From NCBI RefSeq assembly GCF_003202155.1, contig NZ_QFLI01000001.1, positions 496,001 to 560,000 on the forward strand: a stretch of DNA of 64,000 nt. Reading direction: 5' to 3'. Positions within the stretch are counted from its first letter, which is position 1. Every line of letters begins with the position of its first letter. This document shows positions 54,253 to 61,263 of the stretch, in pieces. Below the pieces are notes generated by a model. That model had not been told where the DNA came from, made no database searches, and saw only the letters and a list, made by a program, of their open reading frames with translations. Position numbers and translations under genes: made by a program. The stretch is from Marinifilum breve (lineage in GTDB: Bacteria > Bacteroidota > Bacteroidia > Bacteroidales > Marinifilaceae).

Positions 54253-55176
54253 TTGAGAACTAAACTAACAATTCTATTCATTTTATTAATTCTGGTTAAA
54301 TTGTCATTTGGACAGATTACCATTACCGGTAATGTTCTGAATGAGGAAGACTGGAAAGGCTTACCTGGAGTATGGATTAATGAAGTCGGTACATCAAACA
54401 CTGTAACAGCTGATTTAAACGGAGATTATAAAATTACTGTTAGTGATACTACAAGCTTCTTGGAATTTAGTTTTATAGGCTTTTTAACTCGGAAAGTGCC
54501 TATCAATGGACAAACTGTAGTTAACACATCACTTAAAACATATACTATTTATGAGGCATGGAATCAAAGAATTGGATTATATGCCCTTTCGGGCATTAGA
54601 AAAACTCCATTGGGAGGAAGGTTTGAATTTAGAACTCCGATAATTAGCACTTTTGCTATTAAATTTCAATTAGACTATTTGACAGATTTTGACCGCAATA
54701 AAAAAATTGATATAAATTTTAGTTTGTCTCAATATCGATTTCAGATTGCACCAAGTACATGGTTATATGGTCATGTTGATTTTAATTATCGAAAGTTGAA
54801 TATGCAAAACAGTATTGATATGGTTTCATATTCCATAGAAAACCATGCAAGATTATATAACCACAACATTATTCTTGGTTTGGGTAAGATTTCATATTCT
54901 CCTGAAAATTTGGATAAGCATTCAGAATATGGATTAATAGCAGGTTACAAGAAAGAAATTCCGAAATTGGATTTTTTAAGCTTAACCTACAAGATGGGAT
55001 TTTACAAAGATAAATTTGAATATTTTTTTCAAATGGATAAACGTTTTAAAAGAGTTAAGACTTTTATGACTTATAATAAAATTGGTGACTATGAAGAGAT
55101 AATGCTAGGTATTGGATTTGAATTAACTTACTTTTTTAAATATCAAAAAGATGCACTTAAATACACAACACAATAA
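54253..55176 (+). CDS. Exported protein with CarboxypepD_reg-like domain and barrel, TTG start
   Basis: The frame has no upstream ATG, because an in-frame TAA precedes it. TTG at 54253 directly begins the signal peptide (RTKLTILFILLILVKLSFG), so TTG is the likely start codon. A carboxypeptidase-regulatory-like beta domain (about 22-95; ITITGNVLNEEDWKGLPGVWIN, NGDYKITVSDTTSFLEFSFIGF) is followed by a beta-barrel-like C-terminus (about 110-300). It is an outer membrane protein of unknown function. Confidence 0.7.
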   Translation: MRTKLTILFILLILVKLSFGQITITGNVLNEEDWKGLPGVWINEVGTSNTVTADLNGDYKITVSDTTSFLEFSFIGFLTRKVPINGQTVVNTSLKTYTIYEAWNQRIGLYALSGIRKTPLGGRFEFRTPIISTFAIKFQLDYLTDFDRNKKIDINFSLSQYRFQIAPSTWLYGHVDFNYRKLNMQNSIDMVSYSIENHARLYNHNIILGLGKISYSPENLDKHSEYGLIAGYKKEIPKLDFLSLTYKMGFYKDKFEYFFQMDKRFKRVKTFMTYNKIGDYEEIMLGIGFELTYFFKYQKDALKYTTQ

Positions 55177-55258
55177 GTACCTCTTGCCAAAAAAGTAAAT
55201 CGAGAGTTCTAATTTTAGTTAACCAGTTGAATGTAACGTTTCCAAAACAAAAGAAAAT

Positions 55259-55855
55259 ATGAAATATTTCACTTTTACAATTTTATTACTTTTCATGTTC
55301 TCATGTTCTGAACCAAAAGAACTTCAACAAATAGATCTTGCAGTTAACCAAAAGATAATCGATAGATTCTCGAGTTATGATTCTAAACTCTGGGATGATT
55401 TAGAAACTGAGTTTTATCAGCGCTTAGAAAACTTAAATTTGATGAATTCGAAAAGTGATAGTCTGCAGGCTCTTAAGAACTTGATGACTTATGTAACAAC
55501 AATGGGATATCCAGATGAATTTTATGTGGATTTAAAAAATCCACGAAATGTAACATTGATTAATAACCTACAAAAAATTGGTTTTAAACAAGATGATGAA
55601 TCAGCTAATGAGTTCCTGTATGATTTGATTAGTCCAATTCTTAAGGAGTATAAAAAATTCGAAGAACTTTCGAATACTCCAAGAGATATGCTTATTGCTT
55701 TTGGTACATCAAACCCTGATTCAATTAGAATTAGTTTCGACTTGTCAACGCTTGATTTTAGCGAAAATTATGAAACCAATGATTTGAAAAGACCTGGATT
55801 GTATAAAAGTCTTCTGATCTTTTATTTTAGTAGAATGATATCTGAAAATAGATAA
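55259..55855 (+). CDS. Lipoprotein of unknown function
   Basis: The 198-residue product has a lipobox (LLFMFSC, Cys 16). The mature part is helical and shows no recognised motif. It lies in the accessory gene row. Confidence 0.6.
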   Translation: MKYFTFTILLLFMFSCSEPKELQQIDLAVNQKIIDRFSSYDSKLWDDLETEFYQRLENLNLMNSKSDSLQALKNLMTYVTTMGYPDEFYVDLKNPRNVTLINNLQKIGFKQDDESANEFLYDLISPILKEYKKFEELSNTPRDMLIAFGTSNPDSIRISFDLSTLDFSENYETNDLKRPGLYKSLLIFYFSRMISENR

Positions 55856-55920
55856 GCTCCTGCTAACACAACCCTAGGATAATTAACTCCGGTAAACATA
55901 GTAAGCCAAAAACTTATGAT

Positions 55921-56325
55921 ATGATGAAATACTTAATCAACATAGCCATTCTTCTAATAGGCATTGTATTCGGAATTACCATTACAAAACATTTTTGGGG
56001 AGTGAATCAACTCAATTCAGAAATTGATTTGATCAAAAAGGAGAAATCTGAATTAATAGAAATCATTAACGACAATTCCAAAATTCTACAACTACTAAAC
56101 AATTATGATCTGACTGAAGCTGACAGTGAACAAATAAAAATTGAGCTTGATGGTTTGATCTCTGATATAAAACAAAAGCAGAATGCGGGTTACTCATGTG
56201 GATATAGAATTATTGATATAGAAGCCGATTCGAGCATTAATGCTATAGACACCGTTTTTTCAAGACATACTTTCATTGTTCAAGAATATGGGATAGCATG
56301 GGATTATATTATCCCACAAAATTAA
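55921..56325 (+). CDS. Membrane-anchored coiled-coil protein of unknown function
   Basis: The 134-residue product starts at ATG 55921 or 55924. It has one N-terminal membrane helix (about 3-24), then a coiled-coil stretch (EIDLIKKEKSELIEIINDNSKIL, about 33-75), and a small C-terminal domain with two Cys-adjacent residues (GYSCGYRI). No function is known. Confidence 0.6.
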   Translation: MMKYLINIAILLIGIVFGITITKHFWGVNQLNSEIDLIKKEKSELIEIINDNSKILQLLNNYDLTEADSEQIKIELDGLISDIKQKQNAGYSCGYRIIDIEADSSINAIDTVFSRHTFIVQEYGIAWDYIIPQN

Positions 56326-56421
56326 ACTGTGCTCAAAACACTCATATCCAATTAATCAAACCACGCAACCATCTGAAAATGATTTCATCTTACCAATAAA
56401 TTCTAACAATAATCAAACAAA

Positions 56422-57438
56422 ATGAAAACACTAAACCAATCCCTCCTACTTATCTTATTAATTCTATCTGTAGCCTGCGACAATAACAATCCTGGTGGAT
56501 ACAAGTACAATACAGGTAGTCTTCCTGAAACTCCTGTTAATTTGGAAGATTTTAATACCGAGTACGATGATTACAATTCTACAGCACCTACAATTGATAA
56601 CCTGATTCCATTCTGCTTTTCGACCAATAGAAATAGCCAGGGAAATGATTTTGATGTAATCTATCAACCAATGAGTGTGAATTTCGACAAAACCACAGGA
56701 GAATTAACTGTAAGTAACGAAACCTCACACTGGGGAACATTTAAGGAAGTATATGGCGTTATTAATATTGGTGTTGATCAAATAAAAACCTCCGGAAATG
56801 AATTTGGCCCTAACCTTATCATCACACGTGACTTTAACGATACTTATTTCTCGCTTTTGTATGCAAGCGATGTTTCGGGCGATTTTCAGATCAATTTTAT
56901 TTCTAACCATAGCGAAGCGAACTTTGGCGATCCCAAGGAAGTATCATTTCTGAACTCTGAATTTGATGATCTGTATCCTTGTTTCAATTCCGACAATACC
57001 AAGATTTACTTCTGCTCGAATCGAGAGGAAGACAATTTTGATTTTTATTCGGTTAATGTAGACCCTGAAATAGATTTGGAAACTCTTTTATCAGATGATA
57101 CAATGCACGAAGTCAATAAAGTGGAAGCACTTTCGAGCACAGCAGATGACAAGTGTCCATTTATTTTTGGTAACAAAATGGTTTTTGCCTCGAACCGAGA
57201 AGGTGGCTTTGGAGGATACGATTTGTACTACTGTAATTATGAAAACGGGAAATGGAGTCAGCCTATCAACTTTGGAGAAGGCATTAATTCGGAATTCGAC
57301 GAATATCGTCCCATATTGATTGATGAAGGAGTTAGCTACACGCAAAGCATGATGGTATTTTCATCGAACAGAACTGGAGGAAAAGGAGGATTTGATTTGT
57401 ATTTTGTAGGTATCGACTACGAATATATACATTGGTAA
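56422..57438 (+). CDS. Lipoprotein with PD40/WD40-like beta-propeller repeats
   Basis: The 338-residue product has a lipobox (LILLILSVAC, Cys 19). Several PD40-type propeller blades follow (PLIPFCFSTNRNSQGNDFDVIY, DDLYPCFNSDNTKIYFCSNREEDNFDFYSV, GGFGGYDLYYCNYENGKWSQP, FSSNRTGGKGGFDLYFV). Such proteins sit at the outer membrane or periplasm, often as binding or Tol-like partners. Its partner is not evident. Confidence 0.82.
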   Translation: MKTLNQSLLLILLILSVACDNNNPGGYKYNTGSLPETPVNLEDFNTEYDDYNSTAPTIDNLIPFCFSTNRNSQGNDFDVIYQPMSVNFDKTTGELTVSNETSHWGTFKEVYGVINIGVDQIKTSGNEFGPNLIITRDFNDTYFSLLYASDVSGDFQINFISNHSEANFGDPKEVSFLNSEFDDLYPCFNSDNTKIYFCSNREEDNFDFYSVNVDPEIDLETLLSDDTMHEVNKVEALSSTADDKCPFIFGNKMVFASNREGGFGGYDLYYCNYENGKWSQPINFGEGINSEFDEYRPILIDEGVSYTQSMMVFSSNRTGGKGGFDLYFVGIDYEYIHW

Positions 57439-57459
57439 AATCAACTAAAATATTATTTC

Positions 57460-57969
57460 ATGCCCAGACCAAAAACAAAAGAAGAACTGCTAAATGCCAG
57501 TTGCGAAAACTATTCAAAATTGTTTTCTTTAATAGATTCATTAACCGATGAAGAACAACAAAAAGAGTTTATGTTCGAGGATAGAGACCGTAATGTTAGG
57601 GATGTATTGGTGCACCTTTATGAATGGCAAATTTTGTTGCTAAACTGGGTTCAATCCAATCAATCGGGAACAACAGCAAAGTTTTTACCCGATAATTACA
57701 ATTGGAAAACTTATCCAGACATGAATGTAAAAATATGGGAAAGGCATCAGGAAACTGATTATGAAAAAGCCATTACCCTTTTGAATCAAACTCATAAAAA
57801 ATGCATGGATTTGATTGACTCATTTACCGAAGAAGAACTGTTTACCAAGAAATATTTTCAGTGGACAGGTTCAACCAGTTTAGGCAGTTACTGTGTTTCT
57901 TCAACATCGAGTCATTACGATTGGGCGATTAAAAAAATAAAAAAACACAAAAAATTGATCAAATTATAA
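57460..57969 (+). CDS. ClbS/DfsB family four-helix bundle protein
   Basis: The 169-residue cytoplasmic product is recognised by MPRPKTKEELLNASCENYSKLFSLID, RNVRDVLVHLYEWQILLLNWV and ARE-like C-terminal segments (SSTSSHYDWAIKKIKKHKKLIK). The family includes the colibactin self-protection protein ClbS and general DinB-superfamily proteins. Function in this organism is unknown. It ends directly before the lipocalin gene (stop 57969, next ATG 57970), so the three genes 57460-59140 are a compact unit. Confidence 0.85.
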   Translation: MPRPKTKEELLNASCENYSKLFSLIDSLTDEEQQKEFMFEDRDRNVRDVLVHLYEWQILLLNWVQSNQSGTTAKFLPDNYNWKTYPDMNVKIWERHQETDYEKAITLLNQTHKKCMDLIDSFTEEELFTKKYFQWTGSTSLGSYCVSSTSSHYDWAIKKIKKHKKLIKL

Positions 57970-58503
57970 ATGAAGAAACAACTCAACATACTACTTGCCT
58001 CTCTTGTGCTTTTGTGCTCGTGCAAAGGACAAGAATCAGTAATCGACAATAGCGTGGTTAAGGATTTGAACATTGATCGCTACCTGGGAAAATGGTATGA
58101 AATTGCTCGCTTCGATCACAGTTTCGAAAGAGGATTGGTAGGGGTTACTGCCGAATATTCCATGCGTGAGGATGGAAAAATAAAGGTTGTAAACTCGGGA
58201 TACAAAGAAAGCCTAGATGGAGAGAGATCGGAAGCCATTGGCAAAGCCAAGATTCCCAACCCAAACATTCCTTCCAAATTAAAGGTTTCCTTCTTCTGGA
58301 TTTTTTATGGGGATTATTTTGTACTGGAATTGGATGAAGAGTACCAATGGGCCATTGTTGGCAGCAATACAGATAAATATTTGTGGATACTATCAAGAAA
58401 GCCACAAATGGACGATCAATTATATCTCGAACTATTGAATAATCTACAAGCAAGAGGTTACGACACCAGCAAATTGATAAAAGTAGAACAACGAAAGGAA
58501 TAA
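57970..58503 (+). CDS. blc: Outer membrane lipocalin (Blc type)
   Basis: The 177-residue lipoprotein has a signal peptide with lipobox (LVLLCSC, Cys 18). The lipocalin structurally conserved motif is GKWYEIARFDHSFERG (about residues 37-52). A YWILS/TDKYLWILSRKP segment near 136 matches the second conserved region. Blc-type lipocalins bind lipids at the outer membrane, often in stress. The gene is cotranscribed with ClbS/DfsB and the transglutaminase-like gene. Confidence 0.9.
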   Translation: MKKQLNILLASLVLLCSCKGQESVIDNSVVKDLNIDRYLGKWYEIARFDHSFERGLVGVTAEYSMREDGKIKVVNSGYKESLDGERSEAIGKAKIPNPNIPSKLKVSFFWIFYGDYFVLELDEEYQWAIVGSNTDKYLWILSRKPQMDDQLYLELLNNLQARGYDTSKLIKVEQRKE

Positions 58504-58504
58504 A

Positions 58505-59140
58505 ATGAATTACATATCCCCCTCCTATTATTTCGACTTTGAAAGTGATGTGATTCAAAAGCTCATATCTGAGTTTAAAAATGAACGCTTTTCTAATAAA
58601 GAAAAGGCTATTGGAATGTATTTAAAAGTGCGCGACAATTGGAGGTATGATCCTTACACCATCAGTTTGGCTAAGGAGAGCTTTAGAGCTAGTGTTATTG
58701 CACAAAAGTCCACTGGTAACTGTGTAGAAAAATCGATATTGCTTATTGCATGTTTGCGTGCATTGGGTTTACCTGCCAGATTGCATTTGGGAAAGGTGAA
58801 AAATCATATTGCAGTGGAACGACTTACCGAAAAATATGGAAGCAACGAGCTTACACCTCACGGTATGCTAAATGTTTACCTGAACAACAAATGGTTGAAG
58901 CTATCGCCAGCTTTTAATAAAAGTCTGTGTGAGAAGTTTAAGGTAGCTCCCCTTGATTTCGATGGTGAAAACAATTCATTTCTACAGCAATTTAATAGCG
59001 AAGGAAATCTTTTTATGGAATACACGGCTGACTATGGACATTTTGAGGATGTTCCTCTGGAATTTATGAAAAAAAATATAAAAGAGCACTATCCTCATAT
59101 CTTTAATACGGGTGAAGATATTATTGAGTTTAGGCTATGA
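58505..59140 (+). CDS. Transglutaminase-like protein
   Basis: The 211-residue cytoplasmic protein has a transglutaminase-like core with Cys in GNCVEKSILLIACLRALG (about 73), and His in TPHGMLNVYLNNKWLKLSPAFN (about 119). The third residue is probably the later Asp. Members can be cysteine proteases or peptide N-glycanase-like, so substrate is unknown. It starts 1 bp after the lipocalin stop. Confidence 0.85.
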   Translation: MNYISPSYYFDFESDVIQKLISEFKNERFSNKEKAIGMYLKVRDNWRYDPYTISLAKESFRASVIAQKSTGNCVEKSILLIACLRALGLPARLHLGKVKNHIAVERLTEKYGSNELTPHGMLNVYLNNKWLKLSPAFNKSLCEKFKVAPLDFDGENNSFLQQFNSEGNLFMEYTADYGHFEDVPLEFMKKNIKEHYPHIFNTGEDIIEFRL

Positions 59141-59165
59141 GTATTATTATAAGTTTCCATTAAAG

Positions 59166-59693
59166 ATGAAATACAACTACTTTTTATTAATTCTGTGTTT
59201 AGCCTGTGTATGTTGTCAACAGAAAGATCCAAACAAAATAATCATTAAACCAGGAGTAGGTTTAGATGATTTTACTTTTGAACACTCAACACCTGATGAT
59301 ATATTCAACTATAAAGGCTTATTTTACAGTGTAGAATCTGGCCAAGGTCATATAGATGGATATAATTTCTATTGCTATTACAATTGGACTAAATACATTT
59401 ATGAAGAGTTGGGAATTACTTTTACTTATTCAACTCAATGTGTAGAAGATCCTGATACCTTGAAAAAAGAATTTGTAAATATTAGCCTTATCAATACCCC
59501 TAATGCTTACTTGACAAATGGCATTAAAATTGGAAAATCTACTTATGATGATGTTGTTATGGAATTTGGCAAACCATCTCCAGATTGGTTTAATGAATGT
59601 TTTCTTAGTTATGATTCTCCAAAAATAGATTTCAGATTTAATGAAAATGGTGTTTTATATTGTGTAAAAATATTCCGAGAAGATAAGAAATGA
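59166..59693 (+). CDS. Lipoprotein of unknown function
   Basis: The ATG at 59166 starts MKYNYFLLILCLACVCC, with the lipobox Cys at 16 or 17. The frame opens 54 bp earlier but overlaps the preceding gene and lacks a leader. The 175-residue product has a beta-rich domain with several aromatic residues (YNFYCYYNWTKYIYEEL). No family was recognised. Confidence 0.7.
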   Translation: MKYNYFLLILCLACVCCQQKDPNKIIIKPGVGLDDFTFEHSTPDDIFNYKGLFYSVESGQGHIDGYNFYCYYNWTKYIYEELGITFTYSTQCVEDPDTLKKEFVNISLINTPNAYLTNGIKIGKSTYDDVVMEFGKPSPDWFNECFLSYDSPKIDFRFNENGVLYCVKIFREDKK

Positions 59694-59756
59694 GAGTACT
59701 TTAACGATCGTAAATCAACAATTACAATAATAAAAACAGATATCCTAAAAAACTTT

Positions 59757-60398
59757 ATGACCAAAGTTAAACTCCAATCCTTCGAAATTTCAGCAATTGT
59801 TATTACCGTATTGGCCAAATTCCTGTTCATGGATTATTTAAATTGGCGATTTCCTTTCGTTTTGAGCGCAACCTTTTTATGGTGTGCATACATTTGGTAC
59901 CGAAGGAAGAACAACAAGAAAATATTAAAATACTGGGGATTTAGAACCGATAATTTTAGAAGCGTTTTAAAAGTGGTGCTCCCCTTTGGCCTTACTGCAG
60001 TAATCGCTTTTTTTATAATTGGTGGCATTCAAGGAACCATTAATGCAACATGGCATATTATACCTGTTCTGTTGTTTTATCCACTATGGGGCAGCATACA
60101 ACAATTTTTATTGATTGGTTTGGTGGCAGGAAATCTGTACGACAATCCCAATCGCAAACTCAACAAGCACATTATTGTTCTGTTCGCAGCTACCCTATTC
60201 GCCTTGGTTCACTATCCTGAATACTGGTTGATAGGTGGTACTTTTATTCTTGCAATATTCTATGGCTACGTATATTTAAAAGAGAAAAACTTGTATGTGC
60301 TGGGAATTTTTCATGGTTGGTTAGGGGCTTTGTTCTATTACACGGTATTAGACAGTGATCCTTTTTATGAAATATTTGGGAACTTGTTGAATTTGTAG
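59757..60398 (+). CDS. CPBP-fold membrane protein with altered first motif
   Basis: The 213-residue protein has about seven membrane helices. The CPBP (Abi) pattern is suggested by FALVHYPEYWL (motif 2 with His) and GIFHGWLGALFYYT (motif 3 with His). The first motif, normally EExxxR, here reads QQFLLIG, so the catalytic Glu pair is replaced. It may be an inactive or specialised member. Function is unknown. Confidence 0.7.
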   Translation: MTKVKLQSFEISAIVITVLAKFLFMDYLNWRFPFVLSATFLWCAYIWYRRKNNKKILKYWGFRTDNFRSVLKVVLPFGLTAVIAFFIIGGIQGTINATWHIIPVLLFYPLWGSIQQFLLIGLVAGNLYDNPNRKLNKHIIVLFAATLFALVHYPEYWLIGGTFILAIFYGYVYLKEKNLYVLGIFHGWLGALFYYTVLDSDPFYEIFGNLLNL

Positions 60399-60408
60399 AA
60401 TAATCAGA

Positions 60409-61152
60409 ATGAGAAAAATTATCCTTAACATTCTTTTGGGAAGCTTGCTTTGCTCTTGTTCCTATAAGAATATCTATACTCTTAAAGAATTTCATGTAAA
60501 TCCATTGCAGTCAGAATATCATTCAGGATACTCAGAATACACAGCTGACAAATACAAAATTCAGTTGAAGTACCTGAACAGAAATGAAAATAAAATTGAC
60601 TTTGAGGCAATCATCACAAACACCTCTAAGGATACCATTTTTATTGATCCAAGTTTGTTTTACTACAAAGGATATCGAAAAACTGAAATTAGCTCATACA
60701 ACCATATTCAAACTTATTCTTGCTTCAACTCAGATAGTTTATTGCAAAAGGCATTCGAGGTAAAACAAAAGTTAAGTCATGCAAAAAACCCATATACTTC
60801 GGACAATTACTCTACTTCATCTATTATTACAGAAGCCTTGGTTGCTGGATTGTTTGAGGCCATTTCGGGATCAGAGAATGACGAAGACGACTACGAATCT
60901 CATGAAGAAATGGAAGCCAAGTGGGAAAAAGAGCGTATTCAAGCATTAAAACACTGCGAAGAAACCATTGACTACCTTCAGAACGAAGCCATTTTAAATA
61001 CAAGTCTGGCGCCAAACGAAATGGTAAAAGGTAAATTACGTTTCACACTGATATTAAAAGCAAAAAGGGTGAAGTTTTATTTTCCTGTGGGCGGATGTCA
61101 TACCTCATCCCTAGGTTTTAATCAAGAAGCATTTCACCAACAGAACCTATAA
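60409..61152 (+). CDS. Lipoprotein of unknown function
   Basis: The 247-residue product has a lipobox (LLGSLLCSC, Cys 16). A beta-rich first half contains NTSKDTIFIDPSLFYYKG. A helical, acidic second half contains SENDEDDYESHEEMEAKWEKERI. It starts 11 bp after the CPBP gene. A terminator follows. Confidence 0.7.
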   Translation: MRKIILNILLGSLLCSCSYKNIYTLKEFHVNPLQSEYHSGYSEYTADKYKIQLKYLNRNENKIDFEAIITNTSKDTIFIDPSLFYYKGYRKTEISSYNHIQTYSCFNSDSLLQKAFEVKQKLSHAKNPYTSDNYSTSSIITEALVAGLFEAISGSENDEDDYESHEEMEAKWEKERIQALKHCEETIDYLQNEAILNTSLAPNEMVKGKLRFTLILKAKRVKFYFPVGGCHTSSLGFNQEAFHQQNL

Positions 61153-61213
61153 GTGTATTCACCCTGACTCTATTTAGCAATTGGTATATATTTGGGTCAC
61201 ATACGATTAAAAA

Positions 61214-61248
61214 AGCCACAAACTCTATAATAGTTTGTGGCTTTTTTA
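61214..61248. terminator. Bidirectional intrinsic terminator
   Basis: AGCCACAAACT (61214-61224) pairs perfectly with AGTTTGTGGCT (61232-61242), with A- and T-runs outside, between convergent genes. Confidence 0.92.
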
Positions 61249-61263
61249 ATGCAATAATCAAAT

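Noticed and set aside
44400-56400. Prophage, conjugative element or classical defence island
   Set aside because: No integrase, transposase, phage structural, conjugation, restriction, CRISPR or toxin-antitoxin gene was recognised in this stretch.
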